A DNA stretch of 13,047 nt from an uncultured Atopobium sp. GTDB taxonomy: Bacteria; Actinomycetota; Coriobacteriia; Coriobacteriales; Atopobiaceae. Under the pieces are notes generated by a model. The model saw only the letters and a list, made by a program, of their open reading frames with translations, was not told the DNA's origin and searched no databases. Position numbers and translations under genes: made by a program. Below are positions 1 to 6,433 of this stretch, in pieces. The stretch is from NCBI GenBank assembly GCA_946647055.1, contig CAMPCT010000042.1, positions 1-13,047 of the forward strand, given 5' to 3'. Numbering within the stretch: position 1 is the stretch's first letter; each line of letters opens with the position of its first letter.

Positions 1-101
1 GTATGGATATCAATGAGCTTCTCCGGCAGGAAATCCCGGAGTTTTTCTTCGTAAAAAGCAGCGTCGACCGGTTCGATCGGGCTTACCGCACACCTGTCCA
101 T
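1..101 (-). CDS. Partial host gene, probable amidohydrolase-family metal hydrolase (N-terminus)
   Basis: An open frame starts with ATG at 101 after a good GGGAGG site seven bases upstream and runs off the left edge. It encodes 33 codons plus two bases: MDRCAVSPIEPVDAAFYEEK, then LRDFLPEKLIDIHT. 'FLPEKLIDIHT' at about residue 24-34 is where amidohydrolases carry the first metal-binding D-x-H-x-H motif. If the next residue is His the family call is confirmed. The codons are AT-richer than in the phage genes and match the M20-like remnant just upstream, 40 bases away. The two would form a host operon for amide or peptide breakdown. The exact substrate cannot be told. The start is well supported, the family only moderately, because the gene is cut off. 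Confidence 0.6.
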   Translation of the reverse strand, partial: MDRCAVSPIEPVDAAFYEEKLRDFLPEKLIDIH

Positions 102-141
102 CCAGTTTCCTCCCTGTCACGCGGCGCTCTGCCGGCTCTTC

Positions 142-276
142 TTAATACAGGTCTCCGTAATTCATCAGGAACTCGCCGAGGATCTCCGCAAATACCGTGA
201 AGTTCTCGCATTCGATAAATTCGTCCGGCTGATGCGCGCCGCCGTATTCACCGAATTCGCGTCCGCCGCCGAAGCT
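142..276 (-). pseudogene. C-terminal remnant of an M20-family peptidase, fused in frame to the tail hub
   Basis: The last 42 codons encode GGGREFGEYGGAHQPDEF followed by a terminal helix (TVFAEILGEFLMNYG). The G-AH-x-PDE pattern with a terminal amphipathic helix is characteristic of the end of M20/M28-like peptidases. The upstream part with the rest of the active site is missing. Codon choice changes here (GAA, GTA, TTT, AAT, TAT) compared with the phage genes. The fragment is too short to be active and must be a remnant. The boundary is near 258-276 and cannot be set exactly. Confidence 0.65.
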
Positions 277-1422
277 GAGCGCCCCCGTCACGGTCGCGGA
301 CGTTGCCGACAGCGGCCCCGTGATGGTGGCCCCCGTCGCGGTGATTGTGCCGGGAAACTCGCCCGTCGCGGTGATGGTGCCGTCGGTGATGTCGATGCCG
401 TCCCCAGCCGTGTAGGCCATGCCGCCGCCGCCCTCGGTGCTGCCGCTGATGGTCGAAGACGTCCCGGTCGGCAGGCCGACCTCGTAGCTGGTCGACAGGT
501 TGCCCATCGAGACCTTGACTATCTTCTTCACGATTCGCGCGGTGACGGAGCGCCCGATGCGGTTGTCGGTCGACGTCAGGACGTCTCCGACGTCCCAGTC
601 CCCCGCACCCTCGACGTCTGCGTCGATGTTGCCCTGAACCTGGAAGTCGCGGAGCGTCTTCGTCCCGTCCGTGCGAAGCTGCTCCAGGTCGGCGCCCGAG
701 TAGTCGTAGTAGACGGCTATCTCGTCGACGCCGAAGAGCGTCTGGGTCTCGGAGACGTTGCCCTGCGCGTCTGCGTAGAGGTCAAGCCTGACGCGCTCGC
801 CCAACTCGCCCTCGCCAGCGCAGACGAGGTGGTTTGGCACGCGGTGGTTGACGGATTGCGTGAACGCTAGGATGTCGGAGTCGACCTCGTCCCTGATGAC
901 GCGAACGGGCGCCGCCGACAGCTCGACGGTGCCGTCTCGTCTCGTGATGACCAGCTTCGCGCCGGATGCCGCCAGCATCGAGACCAGTCCGTCGTAGGCG
1001 TTGACGAAGCGGGCGAACTGGTAGGACGTAATCTGGATGCCGGACGATGCGCCGCTGACCGACATAAGCCCCGAAAGCCCGACGCGCTGGATTATCTGCC
1101 CTATGCACGCGTTGGCCTCGCCGGAGACGGTCACGTAGTCCTGACCGTAGGCCGGGGCGATAATCTTCCCAGACAGGATGCCGTGCCACGTGCGGCCGCG
1201 ATAGGTGGTGATGGTGCTGTGCGACTCGGTCTCCACCACGTCGACCACCCCGCCGTATGCGGTGCCGTCGATGTAGAGCAGCTCGCCGCCCGTGAGAAGG
1301 GGTGACTCGAAGCTTATCTCGAAGTCCTGTTCGTCAAGGCCGTAGGCTAGGTCCATGTCGAACGACTCGATAGCGGCAATGTCCGTGAAGCTGGTGTCGG
1401 TCGCGATCAGAACTGGTTCCAT
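142..1422 (-). CDS. Tail hub / tail-associated protein, C-terminus replaced by M20 peptidase sequence
   Basis: A 426-residue frame. Residues 1-330 look like a siphophage tail hub (Gp37-like): opening MEPVLIATDTSFTDIAAIES, YRGRTWHGILSGKIIAP (74-90), VTVSGEANACIGQIIQRVGL, the AAPVRVIRDE turn and DWDVGDVLTSTDNRIG (275-290). After a Gly-rich linker come decapeptide repeats (residues 349-382, GTITATGEFP-type). From about residue 385 the sequence changes to GGGREFGEYGGAHQPDEFIE and ends NYGDLY. This part is like the C-terminal end of M20 metallopeptidases, where the His before PDE is a metal ligand, and it uses AT-richer codons. AAGGTGAG precedes the ATG, which lies 16 bases inside the Dit gene. 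The chimera is best read as an accidental fusion. The hub part is fairly sure; the exact family is less so. Confidence 0.82.
   Translation of the reverse strand: MEPVLIATDTSFTDIAAIESFDMDLAYGLDEQDFEISFESPLLTGGELLYIDGTAYGGVVDVVETESHSTITTYRGRTWHGILSGKIIAPAYGQDYVTVSGEANACIGQIIQRVGLSGLMSVSGASSGIQITSYQFARFVNAYDGLVSMLAASGAKLVITRRDGTVELSAAPVRVIRDEVDSDILAFTQSVNHRVPNHLVCAGEGELGERVRLDLYADAQGNVSETQTLFGVDEIAVYYDYSGADLEQLRTDGTKTLRDFQVQGNIDADVEGAGDWDVGDVLTSTDNRIGRSVTARIVKKIVKVSMGNLSTSYEVGLPTGTSSTISGSTEGGGGMAYTAGDGIDITDGTITATGEFPGTITATGATITGPLSATSATVTGALSFGGGREFGEYGGAHQPDEFIECENFTVFAEILGEFLMNYGDLY
332..381 (-). repeat. Decapeptide repeat DNA in the tail hub C-terminal region
   Basis: Two near-identical 20-base copies (332-351 and 362-381, one mismatch) lie exactly 30 bases apart. 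They encode a 10-residue period, GTITATGEFP then GTITATGATI, followed by two weaker units. Such Thr/Gly/Ala repeats form beta-prism or beta-helix shafts in tail proteins. Confidence 0.7.
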
Positions 1423-2234
1423 GGCGGCTCACCTTCCATGTCGTACCAGCCTAGGTCGAACCCGAAGGAGCCGTCCCACGAGACGGTGGAGTACCCTGCG
1501 GGCACTTCCTCGAAGATGTAGGAGCCGCCGCCGACGCCGATGCCGCGCTCGCCGGACGAGAAGACGTTCGTCCTCGTGCCGTCCTGCGTGACGAGCGTGA
1601 TGGTCTTCGCATGCCCGTCGACCACGACGTAGCCGCCGCTCGGGACGGTGACGTTGAGCTGGTAGCGATTCGAGCCGACCACGACGTACGGGCTCACCGC
1701 CGGGCCGTAGATGCGAAGGAACACGGAGGACGGTGACAGGAGCCCAGTGTCGACGCTGTTGGAGCTGATCGAGATTCCGTAGTCGTGCGAGTAGTCGTGC
1801 GGGTAGTCGAGGCCCGTGGACTCGCCCTCCTCTGTGGCGGTGAACTGCACGACCTCCAGCCTGCTCCACGCGCCGTCGAGCAGCAGCAGGGTCAGCCGCA
1901 TGCCGACGAGCCCGGCCATGGCATACGACGGCTCTGCCTCCACGAACAGGGCACGCTGCCTCCACTCGCCCTCGGCGACCAGCGTGCCCGGCTTGCCGTT
2001 GGCCACGTCTGCGTCGAAGACCCTCCGCATGGCATCGGCCTGCGCGGGCGTGGTCGAGAGGCCGACCTGTGCCTCGCGTGCCGGCCTCGTGGCGCTCAGC
2101 ATGTCGCGGTAGCCGAGGCGGTACGACCACGAGCGCCCGCGGATGCCCATTGCGGGGCCGACGTAGGTGAGCGGGCCGTCGAGCTCGACGGTCGTGGCGC
2201 CGGGCGTCCCAGGCACGTAGACGAGGCTATGCAT
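1407..2234 (-). CDS. Distal tail protein (Dit)
   Basis: A 275-residue protein following the tape measure, where the hexameric Dit ring joining tube to hub is encoded. The open frame extends 38 codons upstream, but those lie inside the tape measure gene. MHSLVYVPGTPG starts 8 bases before the tape measure stop and is the better choice, although its ribosome binding site is weak. The N-terminal ~130 residues carry the Dit pattern (GIRGRSWSYRLGYRDM; AREAQVGLSTTPAQADAMRRVFDADV). Residues 142-153 hold a repeat-like DYPHDYSHDYG. The rest is a beta-sandwich-like domain (LRIYGPAVSPYVVVGSNRYQ, GYVVVDGHAKTITL) ending in DLGWYDMEGEPPWNQF. This two-domain architecture fits evolved actinophage Dit proteins. 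The role rests on order and pattern rather than a single motif. Confidence 0.83.
   Translation of the reverse strand: MHSLVYVPGTPGATTVELDGPLTYVGPAMGIRGRSWSYRLGYRDMLSATRPAREAQVGLSTTPAQADAMRRVFDADVANGKPGTLVAEGEWRQRALFVEAEPSYAMAGLVGMRLTLLLLDGAWSRLEVVQFTATEEGESTGLDYPHDYSHDYGISISSNSVDTGLLSPSSVFLRIYGPAVSPYVVVGSNRYQLNVTVPSGGYVVVDGHAKTITLVTQDGTRTNVFSSGERGIGVGGGSYIFEEVPAGYSTVSWDGSFGFDLGWYDMEGEPPWNQF
1779..1810 (-). repeat. 12-base tandem repeat in the distal tail gene
   Basis: About 2.7 copies of a 12-base unit (on the plus strand gtagtcgtgcgr) encode Tyr-Pro-His-Asp then Tyr-Ser-His-Asp. The repeat lies in a linker between the two structural domains, so the copy number may vary by slippage without breaking the frame. 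Confidence 0.75.
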
Positions 2235-4131
2235 TCTGCACCACGGCTCCCCTCGCCATCCTGTCGAACCCACGCCTGCTGAGGTGGTCGACGTTCTCGT
2301 AGATGATTGGCGCGAGATTGCGCTCGAGCCAGGCAATGACCTCGTCACCAGACTCGCCGCGAGCAGGCATGTTGTCGGCGATGGCGTCTGCGTACTTGGA
2401 CAGGTATGGCTCGTATGACGGCCAGACCATCTCCGCGCCCTGCTCGCCGACGCCTATCAGCGTCGCGCCGTCAACGAAGCCGCCCTTGGCGTACCAGTCG
2501 ATTGCGATGCTGGGAGCCGAGCCCTTGCCGCCGATGCCCCACGGCACCTCGCCGCCATTGATGCGGAAGTGCGGCAGCTTGATGTGCGGGAAGGACAGGG
2601 TCACGTTGAATGCGTCCTTGATTCTCTGGATGGCGCTGGAGACCGCGCCCTTGGCATCCTCGATGGGCTGCGTGATGGCCTTCTTGATTTCATCGAACTT
2701 TGTCTTGACGGCGCTCTTGATGGCGTCGACCTTGCCCGAGATGGCCGTGCGGATTGCCTCGAATCTCTGCGTGATGGCGGTCTTCGCGTTGCTCACGATG
2801 GTCTTCACGCCCTCGAGCGCCTGCCCGATCTTCGCGCGAGCGCCGTCGAAGTCACCGGACAGCAGCAGGAGCGCGGCCTCGACCGCAGGGATGACGCCAT
2901 TCACGAAGGTTTCCATCAGGAAGGTCACGAGAGGCTGCAGCGCCGTCCACAGGTTGGTCACCGCTGCGATGAGCGCCGTGAAAAGCTCGGTCAGCGTCGA
3001 CGCGACGCCCTCGAGCGTCGACGGGTCGATGCTGTCCATGACCTCGTTCAGCTTGTCGAGCGCCATGCCGAGGCCGTCCATGAGAGCGCCGCCGAGAGGC
3101 TCGAGGAACTCCTTGGCCTTGTTCTTCAGCAGCTCCCACTTCTCGGGCCAGTCGGCGGTGGCCTCGTAGGTACCCATGATGCCGTCACCGGCACCGAGCG
3201 AGGCGTCGCGCAGGTCATCCATCGCGAGAGCGCCGGACTGCACCGCGCCGACGAACTGCGCCGCGCCGCGCGTGCCGAAAAGCTCGGTGGCCAAGTCCAT
3301 CGCAGCGGCCTCGTCACCGGCCTCGATGTAGCCCTCCATCTCGGAGAGCACGCGCTGGTAGGCCTCGGCAGCGGTCTCGCCTGGCTGCGCCAGCGAGACG
3401 AGCGCCTTGCTCATCTTGCCCATCATGCCGCTGGCGTCCATGCCAGCGCGGTCGAGCAGGCCAGCCATGTTGGCCGACTCCTCGAAGCTGAATCCCAGCC
3501 CCTGCAGCGCCGGTGCGTTGCTCTCGAGGATTCGGGTCAGGTCATCAAACGCGATGCCGGTCGACTGGCTGACTCCGAAGAGGTAGTCCATCTCGCCAGC
3601 CATGTCATCGGCTGCGACGTTGAACGCGGCGAACGCGCCGCTCATGCTCTCGACGTTGATGGCGCTGCCCATCAGCTCGCCAGCGGCAGCGACTCGCTGG
3701 CCGACCTCATCGAGGTTCTCGCCGGTCAGGCCGAGGCGGGTGTTGAGGTCTTGCACGATGTTACCGGCCTCGCCGAAGGAGACCGGCACGGTGGTCGCGA
3801 TGCCCTTGGCGCTCTCCTCGAGCGCCTCGAGCGCCTCGCCCGACGCGCCGGTGCCGATGATGATGGCGTCGGTCATCTCATCGAACTCGCCGCCGATGTC
3901 GAGCAGGAACTTGCCGACCTCGATGCCAGCGAACGCAGCGCCGATGACGCCCGCGATCTTTCCGAGCGAGCCTTGCAGCGTCGACATGAGTCCACCGCCG
4001 AGCGCGTCACCGCCCTGCTGGCCAGCAGCCGTCAGGTCGGGGACGAGCGCGTCGGTGATGTTCTGCTTGACGCCCTGCGCCGAGGGGATGATTTGGACGT
4101 AGGCGTTGGCAACGTTGACGCCCTCTGCCAC
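2227..4131 (-). CDS. Tail tape measure protein
   Basis: A 634-residue protein that sets tail length and is ejected with the DNA. It starts with GTG, whose G is shared with the chaperone's TAG; GGAGGTGA lies about eight bases upstream. Residues about 80-320 look like a TP901-type core (GGEFDEMTDAIIIGTGASGEAL, 'LNTRLGLTGENLDEVG', 'LFGVSQSTGIAFDDLTRILE'). Residues 380-427 are a long hydrophobic segment (LFTALIAAVTNLWTALQPLV). Residues 440-508 are an 11-residue-period helical region (AITQRFEAIRTAISGKVDAI). Near the end is the family's WYAKGGFVDG..IGVGEQGAEMV (546-569). It is a short tape measure: by the common rule of about 0.15 nm per residue, the tail would be roughly 95 nm. The frame is intact, and its end overlaps the distal tail gene by 8 bases. 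Confidence 0.93.
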   Translation of the reverse strand: MAEGVNVANAYVQIIPSAQGVKQNITDALVPDLTAAGQQGGDALGGGLMSTLQGSLGKIAGVIGAAFAGIEVGKFLLDIGGEFDEMTDAIIIGTGASGEALEALEESAKGIATTVPVSFGEAGNIVQDLNTRLGLTGENLDEVGQRVAAAGELMGSAINVESMSGAFAAFNVAADDMAGEMDYLFGVSQSTGIAFDDLTRILESNAPALQGLGFSFEESANMAGLLDRAGMDASGMMGKMSKALVSLAQPGETAAEAYQRVLSEMEGYIEAGDEAAAMDLATELFGTRGAAQFVGAVQSGALAMDDLRDASLGAGDGIMGTYEATADWPEKWELLKNKAKEFLEPLGGALMDGLGMALDKLNEVMDSIDPSTLEGVASTLTELFTALIAAVTNLWTALQPLVTFLMETFVNGVIPAVEAALLLLSGDFDGARAKIGQALEGVKTIVSNAKTAITQRFEAIRTAISGKVDAIKSAVKTKFDEIKKAITQPIEDAKGAVSSAIQRIKDAFNVTLSFPHIKLPHFRINGGEVPWGIGGKGSAPSIAIDWYAKGGFVDGATLIGVGEQGAEMVWPSYEPYLSKYADAIADNMPARGESGDEVIAWLERNLAPIIYENVDHLSRRGFDRMARGAVVQNA

Positions 4132-4807
4132 TAGTCTTCACCTCCGTAGTACCAGTCATCGAAGTCGGCGATGGCGATTGCGCCCTTGCCGAGCCTCTGC
4201 TCCTCGCCCTTGGCCCACGGCACCGGATAGGGCCTCGGCCTCTTGGGCCTGCTCTTGCTGTGGGCCGACGCGAAGAGCCACGCGAGGCCCGTGATCGCGT
4301 CGTGGATGTCGGCGAGGAAGTGCGCGAGCGCCAGCCTCGATGTCCACGGTGCCTCGTCGGGATGCAGCGCCCGCCACGTCGCGGAATCGTCCGGCAGGTG
4401 GCGCACGATGTTCACCAGCTCGGCCCATCCGAATCGCGACAAAGCGGCCTCGGCGGGCATCCCAAGACGCTCCAGGATGTCAGCCGAGACCGCCCCGTCG
4501 GTCTCCTCGTCTAGTCGGATGAGCCAGATGATTCCCCCAGCGCCTCGCCGTCTCCGAGGTAGGCGGAGACGAGCGCCGTGAACTGCTCCATGGTGAGCCT
4601 CGACGTGACGCCCTCGGCGTACTGGTCGAAGAGCCTGACCATGATGGCGAGCAGCGCGTCCTGCAGCTCGGCTCCGGTCTTGCTGGCCGTCTGCTCGCGA
4701 ATCTCGAGAGCGACGGGCAGCGGCAGCGACTGGATGGTCGGGATGGAGTAGACGTCATCACCGACGGCGAAGCGGAATGGCTCTGCAGCCTTGGGTACTT
4801 TGAACAT
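4131..4807 (-). CDS. Tail assembly chaperone G-T fusion by -1 ribosomal frameshift
   Basis: The ribosome reads G to GGG (codon 91), slips back one base at GGGGGAA and continues as GGA-ATC-ATC. The fused protein is about 225 residues. The downstream part reads IIWLIRLDEETDGAVSADIL and continues into the T segment, which includes FGWAELVNIVRHLPDDSATWR and ends YYGGED. 'WLiRLDEETDG' directly after the slip is what T extensions of actinophages look like and confirms that the frame is real. The T segment has no convincing start of its own: its ATG at 4460 lacks a ribosome binding site and would cut away the conserved beginning. The TAG stop overlaps the tape-measure GTG start. Fusion products normally make up a minor share, inferred here from the family. 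Confidence 0.88.
4486..4505 (-). other. Stem-loop downstream of the frameshift site
   Basis: A perfect 7-bp inverted repeat, GAGACCG and CGGTCTC, encloses a 6-base loop (ACGGGG). It starts 26 bases after the slippery site, further than the usual 5-9 bases for a simple stimulator. It may help the frameshift indirectly or be a chance inverted repeat. Confidence 0.35.
4511..4807 (-). CDS. Tail assembly chaperone G
   Basis: A 98-residue protein in the gap between tail tube and tape measure, where siphophages encode the chaperone that binds the tape measure during tail assembly. It is helical after an N-terminal hairpin (FRFAVGDDVYSIPTIQSLPLPVALEI), ends in an acidic and Ser-rich tail, and stops at TAG. 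An AAGGTGG site lies shortly upstream of the ATG. Near its end is GGGGGAA (4532-4538), where a -1 slip enters a frame that stays open for 134 codons to 4134. The normal short product and a longer fused product would both be made, as in lambda G and G-T. Position and slip site make the call good. Confidence 0.88.
   Translation of the reverse strand: MFKVPKAAEPFRFAVGDDVYSIPTIQSLPLPVALEIREQTASKTGAELQDALLAIMVRLFDQYAEGVTSRLTMEQFTALVSAYLGDGEALGESSGSSD
4532..4538 (-). promoter_or_regulatory. -1 frameshift slippery site GGGGGAA
   Basis: In the G frame the codons are CTG-GGG-GAA. A slip of one base back lets tRNA-Gly re-pair with GGG and brings GGA-ATC into frame, joining G to the open T frame. The downstream frame is open for 134 codons. 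A run of G is an established slippery sequence type in tail chaperone genes. It is not a strict X-XXY-YYZ heptamer at the last position, so the efficiency cannot be judged by eye. Confidence 0.85.
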
Positions 4808-4844
4808 CTGGCCACCTTCTTATGACGTAGTTGGAATGGGAACG

Positions 4845-5435
4845 TTAGGCGCTGACCACGCCATCGTCGTAGAAGACGTAGATGCTGTGGCCGGTGCCAT
4901 CGTCGTAGCACGAGAGCGTGCAGGGCCAGATGTTGGCGGCACCAGGCGTGAAGCTGACGTCACCGCTGATTTCGGTAATCTGGCCGTTGGGGATGTAGAC
5001 GCGCACGCGACGGTTGCCGTCCTTCATGCTGAAGCACCACGACTCGGCAGGTGCCACGTCGGGGCCGACGCCCAGCTTGAGCTGCTCGCCGTGCGTGGAG
5101 CTGGCGGCAGTCTTCGTGACGTTGGCGGTGCCAAGCACGCGCTGGGCGGCGAACTCGTCCACCTGCAGGAAGGACAGCGCGATGGTGCCGTCGAAGTCGG
5201 TCAGGGCCTTGCGAACGACCGACATCGCCCAGTCCTTGATGGTGGTGAAGGACTTGGAGATGGACAGCGCGATGCCGTTCTCGTCGATGTAGCCGCCGCT
5301 CACCCACGTGTTAGCGAGCGCAGTGCGGGCGTCGGTCGGGGCTGTGGTGCCGATCGGAGCGACGGCCACCGCGCCGGTGGTCTTGCTCTGGTCGGGGCTG
5401 GGCAGGTAGACCTGCTCGGGATTGATGCCAGCCAA
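4845..5435 (-). CDS. Major tail tube protein, TTG start
   Basis: A 196-residue tail tube subunit. No ATG fits the gene start: the only in-frame ATG lies 67 codons upstream inside the tail-terminator gene. A TTG at 5433-5435 follows a perfect AAGGAGG with five bases between, so translation begins with Met-AGINPEQVYLP. The protein fits actinophage-type tube proteins: KTTGAVAVAPIGTTAPTDA (residues about 19-37), the GYIDENGIALSISKSFTTIK strand region, WAMSVVRKALTDFDGTI, and a closing beta segment with ISGDVSFTP. Tube proteins stack as hexamers around the tape measure. The stop is a TAA, and a 37-base gap precedes the chaperone gene. The TTG start may keep synthesis in check, but that is inference. 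Confidence 0.88.
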   Translation of the reverse strand: MAGINPEQVYLPSPDQSKTTGAVAVAPIGTTAPTDARTALANTWVSGGYIDENGIALSISKSFTTIKDWAMSVVRKALTDFDGTIALSFLQVDEFAAQRVLGTANVTKTAASSTHGEQLKLGVGPDVAPAESWCFSMKDGNRRVRVYIPNGQITEISGDVSFTPGAANIWPCTLSCYDDGTGHSIYVFYDDGVVSA

Positions 5436-5440
5436 TTCTT

Positions 5441-5447
5441 CCTCCTT
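5441..5447 (-). promoter_or_regulatory. Ribosome binding site that fixes the TTG start of the tail tube gene
   Basis: AAGGAGG, complementary to the 16S tail, lies five bases before TTG. Its first bases are shared with the tail terminator's TAA stop, so termination and restart happen on the same site. It is the only well-placed site between the tail terminator and the conserved start of the tube protein. Confidence 0.8.
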
Positions 5448-5847
5448 AGAGAGTGTTGACGCCACGGATGCCGACTGTCGCCCTGAACGTGCAGCGCGGC
5501 AGCAGCGGCCTGCGTGGGTCGGGGTTGATGTAGGGAGCCATCGGGTCGGCTGTGACGTAGTGCCTGCCGCTCGTGGTCTCGCGATAGGGGAGCGAAGCGA
5601 CGATGCCCTGCACCTCTGCTGCGAGGTCGACGGCATCCTCGATGGTGGATGCCCAGGCGTCGACCGACAGGTCGTACTCGTGGCTCACGACCGACTGGGC
5701 GCCGCCTCCGAGCGACGTGAAGCAGACGGTCATCGGCACGAGGTCATCCGGTGCGGGTGGTGCGCAGCACGCCACGTCTTGTCCTAGGAACTCCGCCACG
5801 TCGACGCGCAGCGCGTCCTCGATGTCAATGGGCCTCACGACCTGCAT
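5446..5847 (-). CDS. Tail terminator protein (gp17-like)
   Basis: A 133-residue protein in the last neck position, directly before the tail tube gene. Tail terminators cap the growing tail tube and join it to the head. The sequence has the usual alpha/beta pattern: an opening helix with IEDALRVDVAEFL, PDDLVPMTVCFTSLGGG, a strand with HEYDLSVDAWASTIEDAVDLAAEVQGIVASLP (amphipathic helix), a variable loop, then RPLLPRCTFRATVGIRG as the final strand. 'Y.lsvdaWa.t..dA..la..v' is typical of this family. It starts 13 bases inside the previous gene, and its TAA stop lies within the ribosome binding site of the tube gene. Function follows from position and fold pattern. There is no catalytic motif to check. 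Confidence 0.8.
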   Translation of the reverse strand: MQVVRPIDIEDALRVDVAEFLGQDVACCAPPAPDDLVPMTVCFTSLGGGAQSVVSHEYDLSVDAWASTIEDAVDLAAEVQGIVASLPYRETTSGRHYVTADPMAPYINPDPRRPLLPRCTFRATVGIRGVNTL

Positions 5848-6098
5848 GCGCTCACCGCCCTCGATAGCACCTTCTCGTCGGCCTCGGCGATGTTGGCATC
5901 GTCCGAGTCCCCGTAGACGCGATACATGACACGTGTTCCTGGGTAATAGGCTCTCGTCACGTGGAAGCCGTCACCTGCGGCAGCGGCGATGCGCTCCGCA
6001 GACTTGCGGCACTCGCCGGAGATGCCGTCGCTCTTCATGAGCTGGAAGAGTCCACCGACGTCGAGGTCGACCTCGATGCGTACCTTGGTCCCCATCAT
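5835..6098 (-). CDS. HK97 gp10-like neck / tail-completion protein
   Basis: An 87-residue protein starting MMGTKVRIEVDLDVGGL. The open frame extends 20 codons upstream, but that part lies within the stopper gene. The ATG at 6098 overlaps the stopper's TGA (ATGA). The next ATG, one codon later, is better spaced from GGAG, so either may be used. The sequence fits HK97 gp10-type proteins: an N-terminal strand, a helix with a polar face (LFQLMKSDGISGECRKSAERIAAAAGDGF), YYPGTRVMYRVYGDSDDAN, and a C-terminal segment of alternating charge. These proteins act in the neck between stopper and tail terminator, matching the gene order here. It is short compared with longer homologues but looks complete. 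Confidence 0.75.
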   Translation of the reverse strand: MMGTKVRIEVDLDVGGLFQLMKSDGISGECRKSAERIAAAAGDGFHVTRAYYPGTRVMYRVYGDSDDANIAEADEKVLSRAVSACRS

Positions 6099-6433
6099 CC
6101 GCTCCACGTCTTGAGACGCGCCTGCCGGTGCGTCACTCGTCCGGTCGGGCTGCGCCACTCGTAGGGCATGCCGTCGACGGCGTAGGTGACGCCACCGAAG
6201 ACGATGCGGTCATCCTGCCGGACGTCTGCGTCGGGCGGCAGGTAGAGCGTTGCGTCGAAGTCCGCCGCCTGCCTGACCTCGCCGAAGTCGGTCGAGGTCG
6301 AGGCTGGCTGCAGCGAGCATCCGGTGACGGTGGCGCTCGTGGCCTGCGTCCAGTCGCGCACCTTCGTGCCGCGACTGTCCACGAGCGGAGCGCGGAGCAC
6401 GGTCACAACGTCGGTACACCAGCTAGGCAGCAT
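6095..6433 (-). CDS. Head-tail joining protein (stopper/closure), gp16-like
   Basis: A 112-residue beta-rich protein beginning MLPSWCTDVVTVLRAPLVDSRG. It has the hallmarks of the stopper or head-closure family: an early 'vtvlRap..d.rG.k.rDW' strand pair, a later 'gcslqp' strand, LYLPPDADVRQDDRIVFGG and YAVDGMPYEWRSPTGRVTH. These resemble SPP1 gp16-type proteins that plug the portal after packaging. The gene starts 11 bases inside the adaptor gene. Its TGA stop overlaps the next gene's start as ATGATG, so translation is likely coupled on both sides. The assignment comes from these motifs together with position second in the neck cluster. Confidence 0.82.
   Translation of the reverse strand: MLPSWCTDVVTVLRAPLVDSRGTKVRDWTQATSATVTGCSLQPASTSTDFGEVRQAADFDATLYLPPDADVRQDDRIVFGGVTYAVDGMPYEWRSPTGRVTHRQARLKTWSG

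Noticed and set aside
142..426. A diversity-generating or other special system in the tail hub tip
   Set aside because: No template/variable repeat pair or reverse transcriptase was seen; the C-terminal change is better explained by joining to a host peptidase gene.
2569..4134. A 521-residue open frame on the plus strand opposite the tape measure gene
   Set aside because: It is highly charged and repetitive (Leu, Arg, Asp, Glu), as expected for the antisense of a helical GC-rich gene, with no family signature.
4131..4460. Separate T gene starting at the ATG at 4460
   Set aside because: There is no ribosome binding site, and this start would discard the conserved WLIRLDEETDG segment read after the frameshift.
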